A stretch of 54,545 bases of DNA. It comes from RGIG8748 sp045539515 (GTDB lineage Bacteria > Bacillota > Clostridia > UMGS1810). This document shows positions 44,485 through 52,412 of the stretch, in pieces. The position numbers and the translations under genes were made by a program. Numbering within the stretch: position 1 is the stretch's first letter; each line of letters begins with the position of its first letter. The notes under the pieces are model-generated. The model did not search any database and was not told the DNA's origin. It saw nothing but the letters and a program-made list of their open reading frames with translations. The stretch lies in the NCBI GenBank assembly GCA_045539515.1, contig JAZQFN010000061.1, positions 1 to 54,545 on the forward strand, given 5' to 3'.

Positions 44485-44507
44485 AAAAGTGCTAGAAAAG
44501 TGTTAGA
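44485..44507 (+). repeat. direct repeat, right copy, flanking the Fic gene
   Basis: Second copy of the repeat at 43355-43377, differing at one position. It lies between the Fic terminator and the reductase gene. Confidence 0.6.
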
Positions 44508-44581
44508 TAAAAACTATGGATTGTTTTGGTGTTATTGAAAATTTTAAGATGATGTAGTATAATTGATACTGAGGTGATATG

Positions 44582-45283
44582 ATGAACAGACCGCGCATAA
44601 CCTGTCACATGGTGACATCAATAGACGGAAAAGTTACGGGAGAATTTTTGTCCCGACTGGAATGTGAAAAGGGTACAGATATTTATTATGAGTTAAATCG
44701 TGAGTATAACAAAAACGGCGCAAATGGATTTATTTGCGGTCGTGTGACGATGGAAAGCAGTTTCACCGGTGGTTGGTATCCTGATTTGACGAGGTACGAG
44801 CCTGCCAGCAACAAAGATGATTTCATTCCTGATAATTTATCGGGATTCTATGCCGTAAGTTTTGATCCAAAAGGCAAACTCGGTTGGAAAAATAGTAAGA
44901 TTATCGACGAAGATCCGGGTTATGGTGATGCACAGATAATAGAAGTTTTAACCGAGCAAGTAGACGGGCGTTATCTTGCCTATTTGCAGAGTATGTATAT
45001 TCCGTATATCTTTGCAGGCGAAACCGAGATTGATGTCAAAATCGCTCTTGAAAAGCTTAAAACCCTTATGGGTATAAACTCTATTCTTTTAGAGGGCGGA
45101 AGCATTGTAAACGGTTATTTTCAGCGTGCAGATGTGATTGACGAGATTAGCCTTGTTGTTGCCCCGATTATTGCTGACGCAGAGGACAAACCATTATTTA
45201 TGGATAGCACATTATCCGAATTTAAATTAAAAGAAATCAAGCAATACGACGATGTTGTTTGGATGAATTATATACGAAAATAA
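44582..45283 (+). CDS. dihydrofolate reductase/RibD C-terminal-type reductase
   Basis: A 233-residue protein of the RibD C-terminal (bacterial bifunctional deaminase-reductase) fold. RITCHMVTSIDGKVTGEF is the N-terminal substrate segment, ANGFICGRVTMESS the cofactor loop, and ILLEGGSIVNGYFQRADVIDEISLVVAPI the C-terminal NADPH region (given here as a span, positions about 175-205). Two ATG codons are in tandem; I took the second, five bases after GAGGTG. Free-standing members have unassigned substrates. A copy of its last few codons occurs beyond the second MATE gene at 48517-48541. Confidence 0.88.
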   Translation: MNRPRITCHMVTSIDGKVTGEFLSRLECEKGTDIYYELNREYNKNGANGFICGRVTMESSFTGGWYPDLTRYEPASNKDDFIPDNLSGFYAVSFDPKGKLGWKNSKIIDEDPGYGDAQIIEVLTEQVDGRYLAYLQSMYIPYIFAGETEIDVKIALEKLKTLMGINSILLEGGSIVNGYFQRADVIDEISLVVAPIIADAEDKPLFMDSTLSEFKLKEIKQYDDVVWMNYIRK

Positions 45284-46755
45284 GGTGGTTTATTAAATGA
45301 ACGACAAAAAGGAATTTTTAGCAAAGGAGCCTATCGGTAAGCTTTTGTTTAAGTTGTCTATTCCAACGGTTGTGGCACAGCTTATCAATATGCTTTACAA
45401 TATAGTTGACCGCATATACATAGGTCATATGCCCGGTGACGGAAGTATGGCACTTACAGGGGTTGGTGTGTGTATGCCTTTGATTATGCTTGTTGCGGCT
45501 TTTGCAGCTCTTGTAAGTTCAGGAGGAGCACCGAGAGCTTCCATTTTTATGGGCGAAAAGAATACTGAATCAGCGGAAAAGACACTTGGCAACTGCTTTA
45601 GTCTGCAGATTGTTGTATCGGTTATCCTGACCGCTGTTTTGCTTATATGGAACAGGGATTTGCTCCTTGCTTTTGGTGCAAGTGAAAACACAATTGGCTA
45701 TGCAATCGATTATATGAGCATTTACGCCCTCGGAACTTTGTTTGTGCAGATGACTCTTGGTATGAATACATTCATTACAGCACAGGGCTTTACCACAATA
45801 TCGATGGTTTCGGTAATTATCGGTGCAGTGTGTAATATTGTGCTTGATCCCATATTCATTTTTGGCTTTGATATGGGGGTAAAGGGTGCGGCACTAGCGA
45901 CTATTATTTCCCAGATGCTTTCCTGCATATGGATTATTTCTTTCCTTTGCGGAAAGAGAACACAGCTTAAAATAAAGAAAGAAAATTTAAAGCTCCGGAC
46001 AGATATAATTCTACCGTGCATCGCACTTGGAACAGCGGCGTTTGTTATGCAGTCAAGCGAAAGTGTAATTTCAGTTTGCTTTAATTCTTCACTTCTTAAA
46101 TATGGTGGAGATATTGCAGTCGGCGCTATGACAATTATGACAAGCGTTATGCAATTTGCAATGTTACCTTTGCAGGGGATTGCACAAGGTGCTCAGCCCA
46201 TTACAAGTTACAATTTTGGTGCTAAAAATGCAGGCAGAGTTAAGAAAACCTTCCGTCTGCTTTTAATCACTTGTTTGACATATTCCATCGCCCTTTGGGC
46301 GGCGGTTATGATAGCTCCGCAAGTGTTTGTTAAGATATTTACATCAGATAGCACCCTTGCACAGTTTGCAGCACCGATGCTGAGAATTTATCTTGGCGGA
46401 CTTGGTCTCTTTGGAATTCAGATTGCCTGCCAGATGACATTTACATCACTTGGCAAAGCGGCAAACTCTATTGTGGTTGCAGTTGTGCGTAAATTCGTAT
46501 TGCTACTTCCGCTCATCTATATTATGCCAAGCCTTTTGGCAGACAAGACACAGGCGGTCTATATGGCAGAACCTGTTGCGGATATTATTGCGGTTACATT
46601 TACGGCAATACTGTTTACATTCCAGTTTAAGAAGGCATTAAAAGAAATAACGGAGGTATAAAAAATGAAGGTTGTTATTGTTGGAGGAGTTGCAGGCGGT
46701 GCTACGGCTGCGGCAAGAATCAGAAGACTTGATGAAAAAGCGGGGAAAGTCGGGT
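45256..46755 (+). repeat. inverted repeat, left arm (MATE gene and reductase 5' end)
   Basis: This arm runs from the last codons of the reductase gene through the whole first MATE gene and the first 24 codons of a CoA-disulfide-reductase-like gene. The reverse complement of 46822-48541 matches it, including the segment TGAATTATATACGAAAATAA before both MATE genes. The two MATE proteins differ at about 29 of 454 residues by hand count, so the copies have diverged well beyond a recent duplication. Confidence 0.85.
45297..46661 (+). CDS. MATE-family efflux transporter (copy 1)
   Basis: A 454-residue transporter with about 12 helices. PIGKLLFKLSIPTVVAQLIN and MLYNIVDRIYIGHMPGDGSMAL (in part) open the first repeat; GAQPITSYNFGAKN is typical of the second. 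MATE proteins export drugs or cationic metabolites using sodium or proton gradients. GGTGG before the ATG is its ribosome binding site. It is about 94 percent identical to the copy at 47136 on the other strand. Confidence 0.95.
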   Translation: MNDKKEFLAKEPIGKLLFKLSIPTVVAQLINMLYNIVDRIYIGHMPGDGSMALTGVGVCMPLIMLVAAFAALVSSGGAPRASIFMGEKNTESAEKTLGNCFSLQIVVSVILTAVLLIWNRDLLLAFGASENTIGYAIDYMSIYALGTLFVQMTLGMNTFITAQGFTTISMVSVIIGAVCNIVLDPIFIFGFDMGVKGAALATIISQMLSCIWIISFLCGKRTQLKIKKENLKLRTDIILPCIALGTAAFVMQSSESVISVCFNSSLLKYGGDIAVGAMTIMTSVMQFAMLPLQGIAQGAQPITSYNFGAKNAGRVKKTFRLLLITCLTYSIALWAAVMIAPQVFVKIFTSDSTLAQFAAPMLRIYLGGLGLFGIQIACQMTFTSLGKAANSIVVAVVRKFVLLLPLIYIMPSLLADKTQAVYMAEPVADIIAVTFTAILFTFQFKKALKEITEV

Positions 46756-46760
46756 CGTAG
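46665..46760 (+). pseudogene. CoA-disulfide reductase-like gene, 5' fragment with internal deletion
   Basis: The frame begins like an FAD/NAD(P) reductase (MKVVIVGGVAGGATAAARI, the FAD-binding glycine loop) three bases after the MATE stop, with CGGAGG before it. After residue 24 (RRLDE) it jumps to KAGKVGS and a stop. In the longer copy at 46807 the same KAGKV occurs near residue 96 after VLDK, so about 72 codons were lost between the similar segments LDE and LDKKAGKV. Confidence 0.8.
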
Positions 46761-46777
46761 CCATGTCGTTCTGTGAG

Positions 46778-46820
46778 CCAAGGAGTTGTCTTACCAGTTT
46801 GTCTTCCTAAGACCGCTTGG
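46778..46820. repeat. hairpin at the centre of the inverted repeat
   Basis: CCAAG (46778-46782) pairs with CTTGG (46816-46820), and GTCTTA (46788-46793) with TAAGAC (46808-46813). An outer pair AAGTCGG/CCGACTT spans 46748-46830. The unique spacer between the two arms is thus itself a folded element. Confidence 0.55.
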
Positions 46821-47133
46821 CCTCCGACTTAAACACTTTTCCGGCTTTCTTATCCAACACTGTAACAGTTTTTCTTTCACGGTTTATTTTGGTTACCTCA
46901 TGGAGAGTTCTTACATCAATTTTAAATCTGGACCAAAATCCTTCGGGTGTCTGCAAAAACAAGTCTTCTTTGTCAGAGATTTCTCCTCCGATATAGTAAG
47001 GGAGTCCGCAATTTGCATAGGAAACATATCCGCTTCTCTCAAATATGATTATCTCAGCATTTTCATCAAGTCTTCTGATTCTTGCCGCAGCCGTAGCACC
47101 GCCTGCAACTCCTCCAACAATAACAACCTTCAT
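46807..47133 (-). pseudogene. CoA-disulfide reductase-like gene, truncated copy 2
   Basis: A 108-residue frame. MKVVIVGGVAGGATAAARI is the FAD loop, IIIFERSGYVSYANCGLPYY holds the redox-active Cys of CoA-disulfide reductases, and IDVRTLHEVTKINRERKTV continues the FAD domain. Full-length enzymes have about 450 residues or more, so over three quarters is missing; the frame ends in junction sequence (KSEAKRS). It lies two bases after the second MATE gene's stop. Confidence 0.85.
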
Positions 47134-48541
47134 TTCTACACCTCCGTTATTTCTTTTAACGCCTTTTTAAATTGAAATGTAAACAGTATTGCCGTAAATG
47201 TAACTGCAATAATATCCGCAACAGGCTCTGCCATATATACCGCTTTTGTTTTGTCTGCCAAAAGGCTTGGCATAATATAAATCAGCGGAAGTAGCAATAC
47301 GAATTTACGCACAACTGCAACCACAATGGAGTTTGCCGCTTTGCCAAGTGATGTAAAGGTCATCTGGCAGGCAATCTGAATGCCAAATAGTCCAAGTCCG
47401 CCGAGATAAACTCTCAGCATAGGAGCTGCAAACTGCACAAGTGATGCATCCGATGTAAATATTTTAACAAACATCTGTGGTGCTATCATAACCGCCGCCC
47501 ATAGAGCGATGGAATATGTTAAACAAGTGATTAAAAGCAAGCGGAAGGTTTTCTTAACTCTATCCGCATTTTTAGCACCAAAATTATAGCTTGTAATGGG
47601 CTGAGCTCCCTGTGCAATTCCCTGCAGAGGTAACATTGCAAACTGCATTACACTTGTCATAATGGTCATAGCACCAACTGCAATATCTCCACCGTATTTA
47701 AGGAGTGAAGAATTAAAGCAAACTGAAATCACACTTTCACTTGACTGCATAACAAACGCCGCTGTTCCAAGTGCGATGCAAGGCAGAATGATGTCTGCTC
47801 TGAGTTTTAAGTTCCCTTTCTTTATTTTAAGCCGTGTCTTTTTTCCGCAAAGGAAATATATAATCCATACGCAGGAAAGCATCTGCGAAGTGATAGTTGC
47901 AAGTGCCGCACCCTTTACACCCATTTGGAAGCCAAAAATAAACATGGGGTCAAGCACAATGTTACACACCGCACCGATAATAACAGAAACCATAGAAACA
48001 GTAGTAAACCCTTGTGCTGTGATAAATGTGTTCATCCCCAAGGTCATCTGCACAAACAACGTGCCAAGGGCATATACGCTCATATAATCGGTTGCATAGC
48101 CGATTGTATTTTCGCTTGCGCCAAAGGCAAGGAGCAAATCCTTGTTCCATATAAGCAAAACTGCGGTCAGGATGACTGATACAACAATTTGTAAACTAAA
48201 GCAGTTACCAAGTGTTTTTTCGGCAGATTCATTATCCTTTTCGCCCATAAAGATAGACGCCCTTGGTGCACCGCCTGAGCTTACCAATGCCGCAAACGCT
48301 GAAACAAGCATAATAATCGGCATACAAACACCAACACCCGTAAGCGCCAAACTGCCATCACCGGGCATATGACCTATGTATATACGGTCAACTATATTGT
48401 AAAGCATATTGATAAGCTGTGCCACAACCGTTGGAATGGACAGTCTTAATAAAAGCTTACCGATAGGCTCTGTCGCTAAAAATTCCTTTTTATCATTCAT
48501 TTAATATAACACCTTATTTTCGTATATAATTCATTAAACAG
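46822..48541 (-). repeat. inverted repeat, right arm
   Basis: Reverse-complement partner of 45256-46755. Its outer end keeps the last codons (MNYIRK and stop) of the reductase gene that in the left arm is complete, which shows that the duplicated unit came from the same gene order. Confidence 0.85.
47136..48500 (-). CDS. MATE-family efflux transporter (copy 2)
   Basis: A 454-residue transporter, the inverted partner of the gene at 45297. Substitutions are spread along the chain and mostly conservative (for example SIPTVVAQLIN is the same in both, while CGKRTQ reads CGKKTR here), and the frame is intact. This argues that both copies stay under selection. The ATG follows AAGGTG in the shared upstream segment. 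Confidence 0.95.
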   Translation of the reverse strand: MNDKKEFLATEPIGKLLLRLSIPTVVAQLINMLYNIVDRIYIGHMPGDGSLALTGVGVCMPIIMLVSAFAALVSSGGAPRASIFMGEKDNESAEKTLGNCFSLQIVVSVILTAVLLIWNKDLLLAFGASENTIGYATDYMSVYALGTLFVQMTLGMNTFITAQGFTTVSMVSVIIGAVCNIVLDPMFIFGFQMGVKGAALATITSQMLSCVWIIYFLCGKKTRLKIKKGNLKLRADIILPCIALGTAAFVMQSSESVISVCFNSSLLKYGGDIAVGAMTIMTSVMQFAMLPLQGIAQGAQPITSYNFGAKNADRVKKTFRLLLITCLTYSIALWAAVMIAPQMFVKIFTSDASLVQFAAPMLRVYLGGLGLFGIQIACQMTFTSLGKAANSIVVAVVRKFVLLLPLIYIMPSLLADKTKAVYMAEPVADIIAVTFTAILFTFQFKKALKEITEV

Positions 48542-48542
48542 A

Positions 48543-48695
48543 CTATTTTAATCTATAATAGCAAGTAGACTTGTCCAAACCTTCACGCTTTAGCTCTCCT
48601 TCGCTTACCATTTTACGAAGTGCCCCTTCAACGGAGCTTATGCTGAGCGACGGACAGAGTTCTCTGATATCTTGTTTAGTGGCCAACAAGCCACA
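48543..48695 (-). pseudogene. C-terminal winged-helix remnant, Fic-protein-like
   Basis: A 50-codon minus-strand frame with no good start reads LLATKQDIRELCPSLSISSV, then EGALRKMVSEGELKREG and YYRLK before the stop. It is a winged helix like the C-terminal domain of many Fic-family proteins. It abuts the outer end of the inverted repeat, so the rest of its gene was probably lost when the repeat formed. The family assignment is inferred. Confidence 0.5.
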
Positions 48696-48779
48696 TTACT
48701 GTGTTTGTTGACACCTCGCTATGAAAATTCAAATACCGCAAATTATCTTTCGTTTACATATATTTCTTAATACAATCCA

Positions 48780-49223
48780 TCACGCCAAACCATGCAACGG
48801 ATATGTATCCAATTCCTCTTTTGATATATTTTCGGAAAACGGTTTTAAAAATTTGCCCGCTGTGTTCAGGTATGAATATAATATCACTTCGCCATCCGGA
48901 GCACTGAAGGAATCAAAATATCTTTCATCCGGCTTAAGCATCCACCCAAAAAGTGCCTTATCGTCAACAAAGTCGCTTATATAACACACAAATCTTACTG
49001 CGGCAATTACCTCATCTGTACGGTCCTGCCACCTTCCTTCATATATACCGGGAAAATCATTGAAATTACCTAAATCGTCAGTTATTTCAACCCATAAGGA
49101 TTCATTTTTATCACTCATCAGGGTTATGCTGACAGGATGATACCCACCCATTCCGTTGCCTGCAACCACATAATCAATAAAGTATCCGTCATCTAACTTT
49201 AATCTTTTCCATTCCTTTGCCAC
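48780..49223 (-). CDS. hypothetical protein, last gene of the accessory operon
   Basis: A 147-residue soluble, acidic protein I do not recognise. It starts at GTG, seven bases after GAGGTG. Notable parts are LDDGYFIDYVVAGNGMGGYH, the aromatic stretch FNDFPGIYEGRWQDR and the C-terminal YSYLNTAGKFLKPF. It is about 50 bases downstream of the 72-residue gene and in the same direction. Confidence 0.65.
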   Translation of the reverse strand: MAKEWKRLKLDDGYFIDYVVAGNGMGGYHPVSITLMSDKNESLWVEITDDLGNFNDFPGIYEGRWQDRTDEVIAAVRFVCYISDFVDDKALFGWMLKPDERYFDSFSAPDGEVILYSYLNTAGKFLKPFSENISKEELDTYPLHGLA

Positions 49224-49276
49224 GGCCTTTCACCTCTTCCCCCAAAATACACTTCAACTATAAATGTGAACGGCAA

Positions 49277-49495
49277 TTATAAGCTTTTAATGTAATCATC
49301 AATTGCATTTCTTGCTTCTTCCATTGAATCATAAACTCCGATTATTTCATCAGCTCCCTCTTGCCATTCGCCCCGTGTTCTTACTGCCACATTACAGCCG
49401 GAGCCACCCATACAGATGTAAGCAATATAGGCTGTTCCGGAATCAATCATTACTCCTTTATCAGTATAACTGTATATTAGTTTATTTTCTTCCAT
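49277..49495 (-). CDS. small hypothetical protein of the accessory operon
   Basis: A 72-residue protein I do not recognise. A Gly/Cys turn (YICMGGSGCNVAVRTRGEW) lies between short predicted strands, and a C-terminal helix follows (DSMEEARNAIDDYIKSL). Its ATG overlaps the Sel1 gene stop (TAATG), with GGGAGG inside that gene, so the two are translationally coupled. Confidence 0.65.
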   Translation of the reverse strand: MEENKLIYSYTDKGVMIDSGTAYIAYICMGGSGCNVAVRTRGEWQEGADEIIGVYDSMEEARNAIDDYIKSL

Positions 49496-50493
49496 TATAA
49501 ATCCTCCCTGATATTTTTTAATAACATTATATTTTCTATAGCATCTGTATCGCCCTGAGCCACTGCCTTTTCATACCATTTTACGGCGGTTTTAATGTTT
49601 TCCTTTACTCCCAAGCCGCATCTGTAGCAGTCGCCAAGTACAACCTGAGCTTTTGCATACCCAAGCTCGCCGGAGCGGGTATACCACTTTATGGCTGTTT
49701 TAATATTTTCCTTTACTCCCGCACCGTTTTCATAGCACAACCCCAATTGATACATAGCTGCAGCATATCCGTTTCCCGCTGCTTTTCTGAACCATTTTAC
49801 TGCTTCCTTATCCTGACTTTCTTTACCGATATTACTACCGTAATAAAGCCCTAACTCATATTGTGCCGCGGCTATGTTCTGTTTTGCCGCCAATGTATAT
49901 AAGCTTAGTGCGGTTTCAAAATCCTTGTGGGTACCCTCACCACGTTCATAGCAAACAGCCAGATTATACTGTGCCATACCGTATCCCTGTTCGGCGGCAG
50001 CTTTGTAAAGCAACACAGCTTTTTTCTTATCAATCTCAAAATTGTACAAGCCTTTTTCATAACATTCAGCAACAAAAAATTGTGCCTCGGCTATACCGTT
50101 TTCGCAAGCCTTTTTATAAAGCTCTGTTGCCCTGTTCATATCTTCCTTCACAATTATTCCGCATTCATACAAAGTTGCCATTTGATATTGTGCAGGTCCG
50201 TAATTTTGTTCTGCAGCACATTTAAGCCATTTTACAGCTAAGGGATAATCCTCACAGGTACCGATGCCGTATAAGTAGCATCTGCCTAAATTATACTGTC
50301 CCACACAGCTTCCGCCCTCGGCAGATTTTTTGTATTCCTCAAAGACAAATTTTCTGTCTTCAAGGGTTAAAGCCTTTTTTTCATATTCACATCCCAACTG
50401 CGCGTGTAATTCCGCAGTAAAACTGTAATCTGATTCATATATACCGTAGGTTTTTCCCTTATATTTACTTAGCAAAATCCCCAGAATACTCAA
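49495..50493 (-). CDS. Sel1-repeat (SLR) protein
   Basis: A 332-residue solenoid with about seven Sel1-like repeats of 36 residues, for example GVCYERGEGTHKDFETALSL-type units: AVCYERGEGTHKDFETAL, LGLCYENGAGVKENIKTAI and LGDCYRCGLGVKENIKTAV. Two adjacent repeats share KENIKTA.KWY almost exactly, a sign of recent repeat expansion. Sel1 proteins act as scaffolds for protein partners. The start is uncertain: a TTG at 50493 directly abuts AAGGAG, and later CTG/TTG codons have better spacing. No signal peptide is seen. Confidence 0.88.
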   Translation of the reverse strand: MSILGILLSKYKGKTYGIYESDYSFTAELHAQLGCEYEKKALTLEDRKFVFEEYKKSAEGGSCVGQYNLGRCYLYGIGTCEDYPLAVKWLKCAAEQNYGPAQYQMATLYECGIIVKEDMNRATELYKKACENGIAEAQFFVAECYEKGLYNFEIDKKKAVLLYKAAAEQGYGMAQYNLAVCYERGEGTHKDFETALSLYTLAAKQNIAAAQYELGLYYGSNIGKESQDKEAVKWFRKAAGNGYAAAMYQLGLCYENGAGVKENIKTAIKWYTRSGELGYAKAQVVLGDCYRCGLGVKENIKTAVKWYEKAVAQGDTDAIENIMLLKNIREDL

Positions 50494-50504
50494 CTCCTTA
50501 CTCG

Positions 50505-51422
50505 TCAGCGTTTTTCAAAATTCTTGCCTTTACTGTACAATAAAATTATAATCAAAGGTAAAACATCATATATGTTTCTGACAATGGGTACACCAACCGA
50601 AGTAGAATACACCAAAAACAAATTTGCCGACAACCCGATAACAAGCTTAATAATAAAGCTGATTGTTACCACACTTATCATCACGCTTTCATTCTTTCGG
50701 GTGTAAACAACCATCAGCCAAAGCATAACTGCATTTAGGCCCACAATTACAGCAGGAATATACCGGCCCCCAACACCTGACAGCCATGCCAACCGACAAC
50801 CCCTTATCATAGGCTGAATACGGTGTATATTAACAACTGAAAAATCGCCGCTAAAAGAGGCATTCAGCATAGATATTCTGTGAGAAATCCAGTTTATAAA
50901 ATCTCCGTCCGCATCTACAGCTGTTTTGCTGTAATTCAGGCTTTCTGTAATTGCAATAATTCGTTCCTGATTACACACCCAAAAAGATATTACCGTACCG
51001 ATTATTACTGCAAAGCAAATAACATCCCATTTATCCGGCTTGATTTCCCTTGCTTTTAAATTGTACAGTAAAAAAGCTATCACAGATATAACATACATAT
51101 AAAATTCCGCTGTTACATCTGCACTGACATAGCTGTATTTGAAAATTACTTCCTCCAAAATCCATATAAGCCCTGTTATGACTGCGTTATAAGCCACACA
51201 ATCAACCACAAATGGCTTTAACCCGATTTTTTCTCCCATTCTGATGTATTTAGCAATGGCATAACACAGTATGGGCCACAGGCTGATTACAAGCATTTCG
51301 GCATTGGATTTTATACCGCTTAAATATTCACCGCCGTATTCAAACAGACAATATGTATAAAATGCAATAAGTAAAACGGCAATTGCAGTGATACCAATTT
51401 TAAGTTTATTTTGTGTGCTCAT
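50505..51422 (-). CDS. polytopic membrane protein, possibly SEDS-like
   Basis: A 305-residue protein with about eight membrane segments. I chose the ATG at 51422, after GAGGAAGG; it overlaps the previous gene. The last third (VVYTRKNESVMISVVTISF, then LSANLFLVYSTSVGVPIV) recalls the end of FtsW/RodA-type proteins, where a GVPLPF motif sits in the same place, but the match is weak. Function unknown. Confidence 0.65.
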   Translation of the reverse strand: MSTQNKLKIGITAIAVLLIAFYTYCLFEYGGEYLSGIKSNAEMLVISLWPILCYAIAKYIRMGEKIGLKPFVVDCVAYNAVITGLIWILEEVIFKYSYVSADVTAEFYMYVISVIAFLLYNLKAREIKPDKWDVICFAVIIGTVISFWVCNQERIIAITESLNYSKTAVDADGDFINWISHRISMLNASFSGDFSVVNIHRIQPMIRGCRLAWLSGVGGRYIPAVIVGLNAVMLWLMVVYTRKNESVMISVVTISFIIKLVIGLSANLFLVYSTSVGVPIVRNIYDVLPLIIILLYSKGKNFEKR

Positions 51423-51840
51423 CGTAAAGACCTTCCTCAATTGCAGCTTTTTTCAGAGTTTCTTCAAAATCCGATAAAAGCTTTTCATAGTTTTCCATAT
51501 CCTCAACAGACATTATTTCCACAAAAGTTTCTAATCCGCAAAAAATAATTTCGTCTGTTTTTAAGTGCTTCATTATAATTTCAGGCACTTTCCACAGGTT
51601 ATTTTTATCAAGCAAAAAATCACCCGTGGATAAAACTTTATACTTATCGGAATATTGTTTGTTTTCGGAAATATATTCTTCAAGCACATCTGCATTGATT
51701 ATTGCGTAATTGGTTACATAAGCATCGTCAACCATACTTTCGGATGCTACCCATACTCTGCTTTTTTTCACAGGAGAATCCCATGGAAAAGCAACCTTTC
51801 CGTTTTCAATTTTTAATTTATATTCACCAACGTATTCCAT
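51406..51840 (-). CDS. MraZ/AbrB-like protein
   Basis: A 144-residue protein with an internal repeat. GEYKLKIENGKVAFPWD near the start and LLDKNNLWKVPEIIMKHL near residue 75 occupy the places of the two swapped-hairpin halves of MraZ, and IIFCGLETFVEIMSVEDMENY mimics the MraZ ending (G..-..-EIW-..-W..Y). Key Arg residues of true MraZ are not obvious, so this is a divergent relative or a structural look-alike. The ATG at 51840 lies eight bases after GGGAGG. Confidence 0.55.
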   Translation of the reverse strand: MEYVGEYKLKIENGKVAFPWDSPVKKSRVWVASESMVDDAYVTNYAIINADVLEEYISENKQYSDKYKVLSTGDFLLDKNNLWKVPEIIMKHLKTDEIIFCGLETFVEIMSVEDMENYEKLLSDFEETLKKAAIEEGLYDEHTK

Positions 51841-51870
51841 TAACCGTTCCTCCCGATACAGCTTATGCAA

Positions 51871-52380
51871 CTACTTATTCTTTCGCTGTTTTCCGATTGC
51901 CTTTTTTAAAGCTCTGTTGTTGATGTATTTCAAATATTTTAGCTTTAGCTTGCTTACCTTTATTCCAAAAGCATAAAGCTGTTCCTCATATACCAGCAAA
52001 TTAGGGTGGTAATTGGGATTGGTCCATATTTTCCTGTCGGATTTACCGTAATATTTCATAATAGCTGCAGCCATAGCTGTGCTTCTTGATTCACCGCTGT
52101 CACAGCAGACATAAATTCGTCCGAAATCACTTTCTTTTTCCAAAAAATCCTTCACCGCCATAGCTTCACGGTAATCGAAGGAAAAAGGCTTGTATTTAAG
52201 CTCTGTGTCAAAAACTCCCACCTTGTGAAAAGCATCAAGTAACTTTAAATTTTCATGCCACACATCCTCCATAGTAAGGAGAATGGCAATTGTTTTTTTG
52301 TCAGGCAAATTCTCATCAAGCTCAGAATAAAGCCTTTTTATAGGGCATATGTATATTTCCTTTGTGTGAGATAACATCAT
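51871..52380 (-). CDS. protein-tyrosine-phosphatase-like protein (CX5R)
   Basis: A 169-residue protein with YVCCDSGESRSTAMAAAIM, in which Cys-Asp-Ser-Gly-Glu-Ser-Arg is the CX5R phosphate loop of tyrosine and dual-specificity phosphatases, followed by the usual helix. FDYREAMAVKDFLEKESDFG before it fits the position of the general-acid region. The C-terminus is very basic (KKAIGKQRKNK). The ATG at 52380 follows GGGAGAG. A substrate is unknown. Confidence 0.7.
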   Translation of the reverse strand: MMLSHTKEIYICPIKRLYSELDENLPDKKTIAILLTMEDVWHENLKLLDAFHKVGVFDTELKYKPFSFDYREAMAVKDFLEKESDFGRIYVCCDSGESRSTAMAAAIMKYYGKSDRKIWTNPNYHPNLLVYEEQLYAFGIKVSKLKLKYLKYINNRALKKAIGKQRKNK

Positions 52381-52412
52381 AATTATTCTCTCCCGAAGCA
52401 TTAATTCTTCTT

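Noticed and set aside
46786..47175. Plus-strand 129-codon open frame across the inversion centre
   Set aside because: It is antisense to the second reductase fragment and spans the junction; no ribosome binding site and no protein-like composition.
47662..48087. Plus-strand open frame within the second MATE gene
   Set aside because: A matching shadow appears in the first MATE gene on the opposite strand, as expected for antisense of a conserved coding sequence.
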